From the NCBI GenBank assembly GCA_020050835.1, contig JAGVKB010000117.1, forward strand, positions 1-64,000: a DNA stretch of 64,000 nucleotides, written 5' to 3'. A program made the translations under genes and the position numbers. Shown piece by piece: positions 17,586 through 26,988 of this stretch. This DNA is from Candidatus Obscuribacterales bacterium. GTDB taxonomy: Bacteria > Cyanobacteriota > Vampirovibrionia > Obscuribacterales > Obscuribacteraceae. Position 1 is the first letter of the stretch, and every line of letters begins with the position of its first letter. Under the pieces are notes generated by a model. That model did not search any database. It saw only the letters and a list, made by a program, of their open reading frames with translations, and had not been told where the DNA came from.

Positions 17586-19154
17586 ATGCTCTCCTTGTAC
17601 CGGCTTTCCCAGTGGGCAAGCCACAATTCAGAGGTGGCGCTGAAAAAGGCAAGCGATGCGTGCACGGATCGAGCTGGAATGCAGCGAGCGCTCACCGCGC
17701 CGCCCTCCACACGCTTGATGCAAGCATGCCGGAAGAACGGACCCACTGGCCTGACCGGCAAATGGGAATCGCTCTTCTTCGCTCTGCCAGAACGGCTGCT
17801 CGCCTCACTTTCTTACTTCATCGGCAACACCAAGAGCGCTACCGGCCGCCCCGCCGAGTTGCCGGCGGATATCGCCGTTACGCTGGAGCAGTGGCGAACT
17901 GGTGGAATCGACCCATGTTTTGACGGCGTCCGCCCGGAAAACCTGGCAACCATCGAGTCCATTCTGCTCTGCCACGGACTGAGCCCGGTCGGAGACTCGC
18001 TCTTGCTTCTGGCCGATCTCGGTCGCGCCCATCGCGTTTCATCAGCGCTCGGGCTGCCAATCGCCGTCATGCTCACTGCGGTCGACTGGCAGAAGGACAA
18101 TCGCTCGCTTCTGCAGCTGCCAACCTTGTCCGCCTTGCAAGCGGAACAAGCTCTGGTTGGCTGCCAGGAGCGGCGCCTGAAATTGTACGCGAAACTCGGC
18201 ATCAGCAGCCGACCTTTCGCCACAGACAGAGGCAGACTAGAGGAAATCTCCAACTTCTACCGAACGCTGGCGGGCGAACTCTGGCAGGTCAATACGACAG
18301 GCAGTCTGTCCGTCGACCAGCAAAGGGCGATCGCTGGCGCGCTGCCGGCAGAGCTCGAGCTGAAGCACAAGCAAGACTTGCGCGTGCTGCGCTTCTTCGC
18401 CAAGCAGTTCAACGGCTTCGACCCGGAGTACTTCTGGTACTTTTTGAACCAGTATTTCGCTCAACAGGAATTTCAAGGCAACAGCCTGAAAGTCGCTGTC
18501 GAATCTGAAGAGAAGTTCGACCGTAACTTCCAGGAGCTGAACGATTGCTTGGCGATCTGGAGCGAATCACCGAACAACAGCCGCGCCGACGCTCTGCCGG
18601 TGGTCTATCTGCCGCAATACAAGTCAGGCACTCTGCGCATCCTGCCTTACACTCCGCTTTCGCTCGACGTGATGAAGCAGGAGGCGGTCAAACAAGATCA
18701 TCGCCAGATTCACAATTACATAGTGAGCCTGGACGAAGACCAAAATGTCGAGAGCATATCAAAGCTGCTTGCGCAAACTCCCTTGGGCGAGCGCAACCGG
18801 CTGGTCGCCGACCTGTTGAGCTTCCTAACGCTTTCCGGGCAAAAGCTGGGGATGCCAGCAGTCGAAAAAATCGGTGCCGCTGCAGGCATCTGCCTGGCAT
18901 CGGTACTTTCGGCAATCAGCGCTGAGGCCGCTTTCGTCTTCGAACAGGAGCTGGCGGTGACCAGCCCGGAACGTTTCCAGACTTTCTGGGCTGCCGGTCT
19001 CGAGTCAGCGCTTACCGAGGTGCAACCACAGCTGGTGCCACTGCCGCTGGCCAGCCAGCTCTTCGAGGAGCAGGATTGGCACGCAGATCGCACCACTGCG
19101 TTTGCTCAATTGTGCCACCTCTGCCGAGCAATCTACACGGTGATCGTAAGCTGA
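17586..19154 (+). CDS. Hypothetical protein (522 residues)
   Basis: The largest unrecognised protein in the window: soluble and without a signal peptide. Predicted layout: a helical N-terminal 90 residues; a central alpha/beta region (about 115-200) with strands LLLLADLGRAH and PIAVMLTAVDW; a helical, acidic region (about 220-310) containing EYFWYFLNQYF; a short beta stretch with PVVYLPQYKSGTLRILPYTP (about 335-355); and a helical C-terminus. The mix suggests an enzyme, but I see no catalytic signature. TCAGGAGG lies 6 bases before the ATG at 17586; a frame extension of 16 codons lacks support. It is followed by a strong terminator, so it is probably transcribed alone. Confidence 0.85.
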   Translation: MLSLYRLSQWASHNSEVALKKASDACTDRAGMQRALTAPPSTRLMQACRKNGPTGLTGKWESLFFALPERLLASLSYFIGNTKSATGRPAELPADIAVTLEQWRTGGIDPCFDGVRPENLATIESILLCHGLSPVGDSLLLLADLGRAHRVSSALGLPIAVMLTAVDWQKDNRSLLQLPTLSALQAEQALVGCQERRLKLYAKLGISSRPFATDRGRLEEISNFYRTLAGELWQVNTTGSLSVDQQRAIAGALPAELELKHKQDLRVLRFFAKQFNGFDPEYFWYFLNQYFAQQEFQGNSLKVAVESEEKFDRNFQELNDCLAIWSESPNNSRADALPVVYLPQYKSGTLRILPYTPLSLDVMKQEAVKQDHRQIHNYIVSLDEDQNVESISKLLAQTPLGERNRLVADLLSFLTLSGQKLGMPAVEKIGAAAGICLASVLSAISAEAAFVFEQELAVTSPERFQTFWAAGLESALTEVQPQLVPLPLASQLFEEQDWHADRTTAFAQLCHLCRAIYTVIVS

Positions 19155-19171
19155 CCGTTAGCCTGACCAGA

Positions 19172-19230
19172 CTGCCGGATGGCCCGTTCGTGGAAACGTT
19201 CGGGCTGTCCGGCAGCTTTCTCTTCTTTTT
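19172..19230 (+). terminator. Rho-independent terminator
   Basis: A CTGCCGGA.../...TCCGGCAG stem (19172-19215, a few internal mismatches) followed by CTTTCTCTTCTTTTTG. It lies 17 bases behind the stop of the 522-residue gene. The remaining gap to 19697 shows no gene. Confidence 0.75.
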
Positions 19231-19697
19231 GTCCTTTTTGCGCCTTTTTCTTGCACTTTTGTCATTTTTACCAGCGCTGAGCAAGGAGAGCGGCAGCCAA
19301 ACTACGGACCACACCTTTGGCCATCGAGGCCTACCATAACCACCCCCGGCAGTGGGGATACTGCGTGTAGAGCAAAACATTTTGGCGAGCGGATACTTTC
19401 CGCCCCGACCGTTTCGTCCTCGGCAGCTGAGCACCGCTCTGCCCCCCTGCCTGCTCCGGCAAACAGCCTCTGGCCTGGCGAGAAGCCTCAGGCTCGCAAG
19501 TTGATATCGCCCACAGCTTGAAAGTACGGTGCAGTCATGTTCGTCCACCTACTCTCCTGAGATCGCTGCCAAAAACTTCTAAAACAGCCAGTTCAAATCA
19601 GTTCCAAACGCACGGCACCGTTCTCGGATGGGGCTGCTCCAACTCTGTAGGCGCTTCCTGCAGAACACAAAAGACAAGAAAGGCGGGTTTCAATTCG

Positions 19698-20525
19698 ATG
19701 TACAGACTGACGGTGAGAACACTGCTTCTCCTCCTTACGCTCCAACTGTTCGTCATCACCAGCCCGGCCCCGCTCATGGCTGCCGGTTCACCCCTTACGA
19801 CCAGCTTTTACTCGCTGGCCTCCGACGACGAAAACGCAGTGGAGATTCCCACACTGCTGCCCAACATCGCCGCCAACGAGCGAGACAACACGCGCTACCA
19901 GCCGGATTCCGGTTGCATCACTTTGAGAAATTCGGTCAGCCCCAGCATCGTCAAGATCCAGATTCGAGAGATCTCCTCGAAGGAATTTCGGCGCAGCGGC
20001 ACCGGCTTCATCGTGCGAGCCGACGGTCTGATCGCCACCTGCCAGCACGAGCTGCCCGGCTATCTCGGCTCAGTGCGTGTGGTCGTAGCCGACGGCCGAA
20101 CCTACGACGTCGACATCGTGCTGGAAGACAAGCCCAACGACATCGCCCTGCTCAAGATCAAGCAGCCGGACGGCCAAACCTTTCCGGCCCTGGCTATGGG
20201 ATCGTCGCAGACCCTCGTGAGCAGAAGCGATCTGACCGTCTTCGGCTATCCGCGAAACTGGGACCGGGTGTTCATGTCGCCGGGCGTATTTCTCGGCACC
20301 GTGACCGCCGGTATAAAGTACTCCGGCAAGAAGCCGATCACGTACATGGATCCGACCCGTTCTATGCTCCTTCTCTACATGCACTGCGAGCCCGGCAATT
20401 CCGGCTCGCCGCTGGTGGATCAGGCCGGACACGTCGTCGGCATCGTCGAATCAGTGTCGAACAACAAGACGATGACTGAAGCTACGCCCGTGGACTTGCT
20501 GATCAAGGACATGAATGCTCTTTAG
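19698..20525 (+). CDS. Exported trypsin-like serine protease (S1C/DegP-like, no PDZ)
   Basis: A 275-residue protease. An N-terminal signal (hydrophobic to about residue 23, cut probably after MAA near 29) exports it. The catalytic triad is visible: His117 in TCQHELPG, Asp148 in PNDIALLKI and Ser235 in EPGNSGSPLV. The GTGFIVRADGLIAT strand before His117 and the Gly-Asn-Ser-Gly-Ser loop are typical of Deg-type enzymes, but there is no C-terminal PDZ domain. It may degrade or process proteins in the envelope. The start is placed at 19698, where a signal peptide begins and AAAGGCGG lies upstream; a frame 60 codons longer would bury the signal. Confidence 0.88.
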   Translation: MYRLTVRTLLLLLTLQLFVITSPAPLMAAGSPLTTSFYSLASDDENAVEIPTLLPNIAANERDNTRYQPDSGCITLRNSVSPSIVKIQIREISSKEFRRSGTGFIVRADGLIATCQHELPGYLGSVRVVVADGRTYDVDIVLEDKPNDIALLKIKQPDGQTFPALAMGSSQTLVSRSDLTVFGYPRNWDRVFMSPGVFLGTVTAGIKYSGKKPITYMDPTRSMLLLYMHCEPGNSGSPLVDQAGHVVGIVESVSNNKTMTEATPVDLLIKDMNAL

Positions 20526-20751
20526 CTGCTTGGCGACAAGCATCAACGCTCTGGAAATGATGCTCCAGGCGGTAACCAGCTCGTCTTCAACCGTGCTTTG
20601 CCCCTGAAAAGAGATAGGATGAGCGCTCAGTTCTTCCTCTCCTCTTTTCCTGGCGAAATTTCTACTATTATATATCGTTGCAGCAACCAACAAAAAGAAG
20701 AGCAGACGAGCTTGAACTCGACTGCCCCTCTCTCAGGTATTTGCTCAGCAG

Positions 20752-20787
20752 CAGAGGAGCCGCCCACAAAGTGGACTAGCTCCTCTG
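20752..20787 (-). terminator. Hairpin behind the 20799 gene
   Basis: Nine-base perfect arms (20752-20760 and 20779-20787) enclosing a second pair (CCCAC/GTGG), 11 bases past the stop of the minus-strand membrane gene. No T-tract. Confidence 0.5.
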
Positions 20788-20798
20788 GGAAGAACAGA

Positions 20799-21188
20799 CT
20801 ACTTGCGGGCGGCCGACTGAGCCTGTTCGTCGGTGAGGTGGTCAGCAGCCACGTATGCGACCAGGGAGATCAGACCCTGGAAGATGCCGGCGGCGGCGAA
20901 GAGGTGAAGCATCGGAGCGATCACGAGCAGAAGCACGGTGGCAACGGCGCTGATCGGAAGAGCTTGCTCGGCCGACATCGCCTTGTTGCCCAGGAAACCG
21001 GACTTCACGACGGCGTCGACGATGGTGTAATAGGCGGTGAAGCCGGCACCGGCGATCAAGGCGGCGAGGATGACGCCGAAGAGTCCGGAGGCGGCGAGGC
21101 CGGCGAGAGCGGTCATCTTGATCAGACCGAAGGTGCTCAGAAGAGCGGTGAGGATGCCGAAAGCGGCGGTTTTGTACAGGTAAGACAT
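20799..21188 (-). CDS. Small membrane protein (129 residues)
   Basis: A protein of Ala/Gly/Leu-rich membrane helices (about residues 7-28, 30-50, 72-90 and 92-112) with a short charged C-terminus (DHLTDEQAQSAARK). The ATG at 21188 has GGAAGGT upstream; the frame runs 48 codons further without a site. It resembles the 114-residue membrane protein at 10598-10942 in size and in its SxFGxxxA-type helix packing, which may or may not mean common descent. Function unknown. Confidence 0.8.
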   Translation of the reverse strand: MSYLYKTAAFGILTALLSTFGLIKMTALAGLAASGLFGVILAALIAGAGFTAYYTIVDAVVKSGFLGNKAMSAEQALPISAVATVLLLVIAPMLHLFAAAGIFQGLISLVAYVAADHLTDEQAQSAARK

Positions 21189-21973
21189 GATATACCTTCC
21201 TTCTGGGATGCTAATCCCAATGTTGTGGTCGGTAGCGTCGAGGCCCCGACCGGCGGGAACACCGATTGTTTTTTCCGATTGCCTTCTACAAAGAAAGTCC
21301 GGTTGAGAGAGTGTGCTGCTGAGCGAAAACAACTACTTCCAGCAACGCCAGTCGACAGCCGTGCCAGATCGGCAATGCCTAAAGGCAATGCGAATTTGGT
21401 TTAACTGGCTAAATGACTGCGCTTTCCTGGAAGGGGCTCACTTTGCGTGCAGGAGGAAAAACGAACGGATGCCTCAACCTAACATTGTCAAAATCCTGAA
21501 CTCAACAAGAATTCTTACCGCCATGGCTGAGCTTGCGCGACCACTCCGAACATCCACTTAACCACCCCACAATCAACCGCTGCGGCTGCTCAATCGTTCA
21601 TTCTTGGAAGCTCACTGCCTTCCCAATGACAAAGCACGGTAAACACCATTGAGTTTCAGCCGACGCACGAAAGCGCCCAATCGGCAACCGCATCCAGCGT
21701 CGGTTTTCGCTCAAGATTTTGGCGCCTGTGTCACAAGAGCAGCCTGGATAAACCGCCTCAGCCGCCGGCGCCAAATCTCCACCAGAGACGGCCAGCGTAA
21801 AAAGCCGAGCGTACTACGTAATTTCCCCACTGAGATCGAGTCGGCCGTCGGTTCGCAATCCATAGCGCGGGATCGGCGAAGCGTTCTTTCTCTCACCGTT
21901 TCGGACCAAGCTATGGCTGCTTGAGGGCAGGCTGATCCCGCCTCGAACAAACAGTTGGGAGGTCTGCGGCAAG
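21189..21973. other. 785-base gap without a supported gene
   Basis: It lies between two minus-strand genes. Short frames on both strands (for example 21313-21561 and 21649-21924, plus) have no ribosome-binding site and basic, unstructured translations. It presumably holds the promoter of the 20799-21188 gene. I see no repeat or RNA gene. Confidence 0.5.
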
Positions 21974-22540
21974 CTATGCCGGCACTTGCTCAACCGCTCT
22001 CAAGAGATCAACCGTCTCCATCACGCTTGCGAACTCTTGATGCAAACTGGCCAGCGCACAAGCGTGTACTGTCTCAGCCGAAAATTCTCGGCGATCGTAG
22101 CCGACACGATTAAAGGTGGCGGTGGCATCGGCGATCACGATTGTCTTGAAGCCGAGATTCCCAGCCATTCTGGTACTGGTGGATACACAATGATCGGTCG
22201 TCAGTCCGACGAGTACCACCGTCTCATATCCATTCTGGCGCAGGTACGACTCCAGACCGGTGCCGATGAAGGCGCTGTTCACGTGCTTGCTTTCAACTCG
22301 CTCATTTGCCAGCGGTTGTACTTCCGGCTTGAATCCGTTGCCCGGTTGAAAAGGGCGAAGCGGTGAATTTGGCTCGACCGAATCATGCCTAACATGCACC
22401 ACCGGTCTGCCGGTGCGCCGCCAAGCTTCGAGCAGGAGAGCGATGTTACCTTCTGCTTGCGGATTGTTGCGCTTCCCCCAGCATGGATGGTCGAACCCCA
22501 TTTGAACGTCGATGATTACGAGCGCGGCATTATGCAGCAT
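21974..22540 (-). CDS. Isochorismatase-family cysteine hydrolase, copy 1
   Basis: A 188-residue hydrolase of the isochorismatase/nicotinamidase superfamily. The catalytic triad is complete: Asp11 in VIIDVQMGF, Lys85 in ESKHVNSAF and Cys118 in TTDHCVS, with the cis-peptide-type Gly-Leu-Thr-Thr turn just before. The family cleaves amide, N-carbamoyl or vinyl-ether bonds of small molecules; the substrate cannot be told, but the sequence lacks the metal-binding DxHxxxH of true nicotinamidases. TTGCC at 22541-22545 precedes the ATG without a strong Shine-Dalgarno. A more divergent relative is at 62800-63360. Confidence 0.88.
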   Translation of the reverse strand: MLHNAALVIIDVQMGFDHPCWGKRNNPQAEGNIALLLEAWRRTGRPVVHVRHDSVEPNSPLRPFQPGNGFKPEVQPLANERVESKHVNSAFIGTGLESYLRQNGYETVVLVGLTTDHCVSTSTRMAGNLGFKTIVIADATATFNRVGYDRREFSAETVHACALASLHQEFASVMETVDLLRAVEQVPA

Positions 22541-23161
22541 GGCAAATCACTCCGAACACAACCGCGATGACTGTTTGCAACCCAATGTTGAAGCGACACA
22601 AACAGACACATCAGTTTACCTCGACAATCACCCGGCTCCAGCAGATTGAGTAGAACGAACGCCGCCAGATTAGACGAGACACTAACTGCGCTAATTACCC
22701 AGAAGCAAATCATGGGGGGAACTACGTGCTCACAAAAGGGTTCAACAGCTGTAACATAAGAGCGAACCCGCACCCCCGTGAAACATCCCCAGTGATGCAT
22801 TTCAATTCTTAAGGCGATGCTCAGAGAGCAGTCGCTCCGACTGATATTGGACTTCTAACTTTGCCATATTTTTCTTGTTCTGACATACCAGTTTTGTTAG
22901 CCTGGGTTCATTGTTCTTGACCCCCAGATCAAAAAAGAGAGTAAACGTACTCCAGAAAGGACAAGTCTTAGCCACCTTCGACCAGACGTCTCAGCTCTAT
23001 CTTGCTGGGCGAGGAGTACTCGCTCGACAGAGCCACAGACGCGAAGCCAGTTCGTGCGGCTTCAGGCTACTCACAGGAGTCACCGTCATGCTTGAAACTA
23101 CCACCGATTGACCGCCCGATCGCCTGATCGAGGCACACCTGCCAATCAACGGGAGTCACCC
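22541..23161. promoter_or_regulatory. Divergent gap upstream of the 23162 and 22540 genes
   Basis: A 621-base gap between a minus-strand and a plus-strand gene. The part at 22830-22970 is A/T-rich and includes an A-run. A 66-codon frame at 22911-23111 starts with TTG, has no ribosome-binding site and an Arg-rich translation; I do not accept it. Promoters for both neighbours must lie here, but I cannot name boxes. Confidence 0.4.
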
Positions 23162-23821
23162 ATGTTGAACTTGCCTGATCTTCTGGCCCACAAGCTCATG
23201 TATCAGCGACTTATCTCCGGTAATGCATCCTTCTCCGGTCTCGTCTACGTCCTGCACGAGATCGCCGACCGGCTCGACCGCGCAGGCAAAAACCTCGCAG
23301 CCGGCTACCTGCATCAACTGTCGGATGAAATGTCAGCCTTGATCTCCTTACGCGTTAGCCGCTCCCCGAGCGAGCTGTCTGCCCTGGTCGCCCGGGAAGC
23401 ACGCCTGATGCGGGGACAAACCGAGTTTCTCGAACTCGCTCATGAGCTTGCCTCGCTCGTACCGCTCTTTGCCAGTGCCGGTGAAGTGAGTGTCGCTCAA
23501 TTTTTCAGTTACCTCACCAGCGACATGGTCGCCTGCGTGCACAGCTGGAGAATGAACGACAGTTGCACTCCGCTTCAAAAGCGAGTCCTGGCAACCTACA
23601 GTCGGTCAGCAAGCTCCGAGACGCTCAAGCAGGCTGATTCGCTCCACAGACTGAAAGTGGCGCTCGCCACTCTGGAGATCTTCGAGTCGGTCGAGGTCGA
23701 GTCAGGGAAGAAGCCTCGCTATGTTCCGTTCAGCGCGGACATGATTAAAATGCCTGCTTGCCGTCCGGCGCAGGCCCCTTCTGATGTCGGTTTGCCCGGA
23801 CCGGTGGTCTGGACGGCCTAA
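23162..23821 (+). CDS. Hypothetical helical protein (219 residues)
   Basis: A soluble, nearly all-helical protein of unknown function: long runs of Leu/Ala/Glu heptads (about residues 25-75 and 75-120) and a C-terminal Pro-rich tail (PACRPAQAPSDV). No signal peptide, no motif recognised. ATG at 23162 with CGGGAG upstream. The next gene starts 20 bases after its stop, so 23162 and 23842 almost certainly form an operon. Confidence 0.8.
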   Translation: MLNLPDLLAHKLMYQRLISGNASFSGLVYVLHEIADRLDRAGKNLAAGYLHQLSDEMSALISLRVSRSPSELSALVAREARLMRGQTEFLELAHELASLVPLFASAGEVSVAQFFSYLTSDMVACVHSWRMNDSCTPLQKRVLATYSRSASSETLKQADSLHRLKVALATLEIFESVEVESGKKPRYVPFSADMIKMPACRPAQAPSDVGLPGPVVWTA

Positions 23822-23841
23822 CTATGTGTGGAGGTACACCC

Positions 23842-24408
23842 ATGCACGGTTTTCTCGTAGAACAGGGGGCCGGTCCCCTCTACATGGTGCTTCGCCGGGG
23901 TGATGACATCCCGGGCATCATGGTCGGAGACGGACCGAACGCCGCCTTTCTCCCGTTCGCCAAGGAGTACATGAACTGCATTCCGGAGGAGTGCTGGAAC
24001 TTCGGTCTCGGCCGCGTCTATGTTCAGCCGCTGACCTTTGCGCGCCAGAGCGACGGCAAGGTGCTGATCGTCCCTGAACCGCTGGACAGCAAGACCTACA
24101 ACGACGCGCTCGTTCTGCTCAGCCTGAGTCTTGCCGGTTGCCACCTCACCCGCTTCGAGCTCGACAGCGAGCAGATCGTGGCTCGCGCCACCGCCATCGG
24201 TGACGGCCGGTCGGTGGAGCAGATGCTGGTGGTATTGCGGCCGGGTCAGTCGGTCAAAGCGGTCGGCTATCAGCACGGCACGCTCGTCGCCAGCCAGCTG
24301 CTTACCTTCGACGGGCGGCGAATCATCTTCGGACCGGTGCTGGACCCGAGCCGGACTCCGAAGATGAAAACTTCGAAACCGGCCGGTCCCCCTGACCGGC
24401 CGAAGTAG
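23842..24408 (+). CDS. Hypothetical protein (188 residues)
   Basis: A soluble alpha/beta protein of unknown function. It is rich in short strands (residues 15-35, 60-85 and 125-165) with polar turns such as RRGDDIPG and AIGDGRS, and ends in a Pro/Lys-rich tail. The start at 23842 is set by GGAGG 8 bases upstream; an ATG 6 codons earlier lies on top of the site. It directly follows 23162-23821 in the same operon. Confidence 0.8.
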   Translation: MHGFLVEQGAGPLYMVLRRGDDIPGIMVGDGPNAAFLPFAKEYMNCIPEECWNFGLGRVYVQPLTFARQSDGKVLIVPEPLDSKTYNDALVLLSLSLAGCHLTRFELDSEQIVARATAIGDGRSVEQMLVVLRPGQSVKAVGYQHGTLVASQLLTFDGRRIIFGPVLDPSRTPKMKTSKPAGPPDRPK

Positions 24409-24565
24409 ATTCCCCGCAGAAAGTACGCCCCCAGTTTGGTCCGGTGAAATAGACCGCTCTCGACCACAGTCAGCATCGCCTTGAGCGGACCTCGCTCAAA
24501 GGCGGCAGCAGTCACAAACATGTGAGCATTTTCCGAAGCCAGTCTCGAGCGTAGGAGGTAAGAGC

Positions 24566-25015
24566 TTGAAGAAGAAAACAAAGCGGCCCGTCAGTCGAGT
24601 GCTCAGATGGAGAGATGCCGAACAGGACTGCGCCAATCTGCCGCTGGTACAGTCAGGACTCTTTAGCGACCTCGGAGAAGCGGGCGGAATCTTCGGCTAT
24701 TTCCCGGTGCAAATGTGCGGGACTCTGCACACCGGCGAAACCGTGTATTTCCGTGCGCGTGGCAAGAAGGCAAGCTTCGAAATCAGCTCCGGCGATACGC
24801 TAGTGCTATCTTTCGAACACGAGTTCGTAGGCGCCGACCCGATGTACTCCAGCTTGCTCTCCGGCGCGAAGTGCGTAGAGCTGATCATGTGGTGGTTGGA
24901 GAGCTACATCAACAAAACGCTGCCCGCAGGCGACAAAAGCGGCGAAACAACCACCATCCGCTCTCAGGAAGACCAAGTGCCGGAGCATCTTGCCCGCAAC
25001 TTCGTCCAGTCCTGA
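24566..25015 (+). CDS. Hypothetical protein with TTG start (149 residues)
   Basis: A small soluble protein of unknown function. The basic first 15 residues (KKKTKRPVSRVLRW) could bind nucleic acid or membrane lipid. The middle (about 40-95) looks like a beta domain (GTLHTGETVYFRARGKKASFEIS), followed by a helix with WWLE. AGGAGG at 24553-24558 fits only the TTG at 24566; there is no better ATG. The gap of 157 bases before it has no clear hairpin, so it may belong to the 23162 operon. Confidence 0.75.
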   Translation: MKKKTKRPVSRVLRWRDAEQDCANLPLVQSGLFSDLGEAGGIFGYFPVQMCGTLHTGETVYFRARGKKASFEISSGDTLVLSFEHEFVGADPMYSSLLSGAKCVELIMWWLESYINKTLPAGDKSGETTTIRSQEDQVPEHLARNFVQS

Positions 25016-25270
25016 GCATTCGCTCATAGCGTGCCGGAGGCACCATTGCCGGAGGCAAAAGCGAGTATGCATTCGACTCCGGCAAGATTGCAGGCGGTCC
25101 GCAGGATGCCCGCCTCACCCCGAACAACCGGGTGGTGCCGGCATCCTGCGCCAGCCGCGATCCAACATTGCACCACTGACGGTGCGCTTCTACTGCACCG
25201 GACCGGTGCACGTGTCGTTTCCAACAAGTGATACTCTTACGCCCTCCCAGTGCGAGGGTAGGAGCAGTTC

Positions 25271-26059
25271 ATGTTTGACTTCCTTTGTCGAAAGGAGCAG
25301 AACGAGGGGCAGGCAGCTCCTCGGAACGTTATCGTCGTTCCGCCCGACGTGATGAAGGACATCGAGTTCAAGAAGCAGATTCTGGAGGGTCAGTACAAAG
25401 CCTCCCGGCGCTACCTGGTAGTTTCCGTGTTGTGCATGCTCGGCTGTGCCGTCCTCAGCTTCAACTCGCCGATCGAGTGGAAAGCCGACATCGGCCCGAT
25501 TCACGTAGAAAACGCTCAGCCGGGAGTGCTGATGGCCATTCTCGGACTGGGTTTGGTCTGGTGGACCCGTTTCCGGGTCAACTCAAACCGCGCCCCGAAA
25601 GATCAACCCAATCCGCCCAATCCGCCAACCCCGCCCCCTCCACCGGAGCCGGCCAAAGAGTGGCTGATCTGCCGCTGGCTGAAACAACTTTTCCGGCGGA
25701 GAGCGTTGGAGAAAAGCCGCAGGCTTTCCTGGGGACACCGGGGGATCGAAGTGCCCGAGGACTGCACCGATGAGGAATTCTGGAAGTTGGCGGCAGTCTA
25801 CGAGTCCAGATACGCCGGCGCCGGAACGATCGCCGGCTGCGTGGTAATGGTGCAGGGTGTAATCGTGGCGATCGTAGGCTCATTCCTGGCATCCGAGTGG
25901 ACCGCCACTATCTTCTGGGTGACGATCACCAACGCTCCGCCGGCGATCGTGCTCATGATCATCGGCTTCTTGATCGTGGTGCTCACTCAGTTCGACGTCA
26001 AAGTCAGCCGCAGCTCAGCCACCGGACAAAACGGACAAGACGGCGGCACCAAGAGCTAG
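25271..26059 (+). CDS. Four-helix membrane protein with proline linker, copy 1
   Basis: A 262-residue membrane protein. Two helices (about residues 47-66 and 83-100) are followed by a cytoplasmic segment that opens with a Pro/Asn run (PNPPNPPTPPPPPEP, about 112-126), then an amphipathic KEWLICRWLKQLFRRR stretch, then two more helices (about 185-208 and 218-240) and a polar tail ending NGQDGGTKS. The copy at 58177-58947 shares every element, including the Pro linker, KEW.ICR and a GQDG tail. The Pro linker plus the Trp/Arg-rich helix suggests a docking site on the membrane surface. GGAG lies upstream. Function unknown. Confidence 0.85.
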   Translation: MFDFLCRKEQNEGQAAPRNVIVVPPDVMKDIEFKKQILEGQYKASRRYLVVSVLCMLGCAVLSFNSPIEWKADIGPIHVENAQPGVLMAILGLGLVWWTRFRVNSNRAPKDQPNPPNPPTPPPPPEPAKEWLICRWLKQLFRRRALEKSRRLSWGHRGIEVPEDCTDEEFWKLAAVYESRYAGAGTIAGCVVMVQGVIVAIVGSFLASEWTATIFWVTITNAPPAIVLMIIGFLIVVLTQFDVKVSRSSATGQNGQDGGTKS

Positions 26060-26179
26060 CCATCGTTCAACCGCATGCTCATCCGGGGCTGATGAAGTAA
26101 TCGTTCCACCGAGTGCCATACCGGCGGAACCATCAAGCTTCCTCGTTTCAGCAACGAGGATCGGCAAGCAGGGCGGTCC

Positions 26180-26204
26180 GAACCGGCTCACAGTGAGCCG
26201 GTTC
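26180..26204 (+). terminator. Hairpin behind the proline-linker gene
   Basis: Eleven-base perfect arms (26180-26190 and 26194-26204) with a CAG loop. No T-tract. It lies between the 25271 and 26277 genes. Confidence 0.55.
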
Positions 26205-26276
26205 GATATTCAGACCGCTCTACCATCGCGAGCAGCTCTGCTAAAGGGCAGCTCAAATCAACGAAGGAGCAGAACC

Positions 26277-26762
26277 ATGAAGCGTTTCGCACAGATGTTC
26301 GTCCTGACGTTCGCCATCGCCGGCTTCGGACTCACGTCGCAGGCGTTCGCCGGCGACCACCACCACCGGCACAACCACGGTCACAACAACAGCCACCACT
26401 ACCATCACGGTCACCAGCACCACGACCACTGCGTGCCGGGTCACTATCGCGGCAATCCGCTGCCGCGCAACTTCCAGTACTTCAACAGCTACTGGCAGGG
26501 CGGCCGGAACTTCGCGGAGCCGTTCTGCGCGCACCAGAACTACCGCCCGACGCAGTACTTCTACTACGCCGACACCAACCGCTGGTGCTGCCCTTCGACC
26601 GGCCAGAACCTGCGCTGCGCCCCGGCCAAATGCGGCGTGATCACGGTCGTGCGGGTGGTCGGCAAGCTGATCTACCGGTACAACGCGCACTGGGACAACC
26701 GGCACAACTGCTATCGCTATCACGACTGCGACGGCCGCTGTCACGACGTCCGCTGCCGTTAA
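26277..26762 (+). CDS. Exported His-rich protein
   Basis: A 161-residue protein with a clear signal peptide (cut after QAFA, residue 25). The mature N-terminus is a His/Asn/Gly cluster (about residues 28-51, roughly 15 His), likely to bind divalent metal. The rest is Tyr-, Asn-, Arg- and Cys-rich, with paired cysteines (RWCCPS, RCAPAKC, DCDGRC) that could form disulfides outside the cytoplasm. The last 45 residues resemble the end of the exported protein at 44114-44818 (strand, YNA, then YxYxDCxGR). GAAGGAG precedes the ATG at 26277; the longer frame would bury the signal. Metal storage or a surface role is inference. Confidence 0.85.
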   Translation: MKRFAQMFVLTFAIAGFGLTSQAFAGDHHHRHNHGHNNSHHYHHGHQHHDHCVPGHYRGNPLPRNFQYFNSYWQGGRNFAEPFCAHQNYRPTQYFYYADTNRWCCPSTGQNLRCAPAKCGVITVVRVVGKLIYRYNAHWDNRHNCYRYHDCDGRCHDVRCR

Positions 26763-26850
26763 ACCCGGTGGTGCCTGGCTAAGCCGGCATCGCCCAGGGT
26801 CCGACTGCTCATTTGAAATCACGATTACACCTAAGGCGTAATCGCTTCCG

Positions 26851-26930
26851 GCGAGAGGGAGAGCACGCACACGCGGCGCCTTCCCTCTCGCTTGTCGCAT
26901 GAGACGCCGGACACGAGCTGCTCCGGCGTC
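26851..26930 (+). other. Two hairpins between 26277 and 26989 genes
   Basis: Arms 26851-26860/26882-26891 (10 bp, perfect) and 26903-26910/26923-26930 (8 bp, perfect). Neither has a T-tract. They may act as terminator and RNA-stability element. Confidence 0.5.
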
Positions 26931-26988
26931 AGTGTCGTTTCGCAACCCACACCATCCACTTGCACTCTCCTTCAGAGGGAATCGTCGT

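Noticed and set aside
22911-23111. 66-codon plus-strand frame
   Set aside because: TTG start without a ribosome-binding site, Arg/Ser-rich translation and an overlap with the region that should be the promoter.
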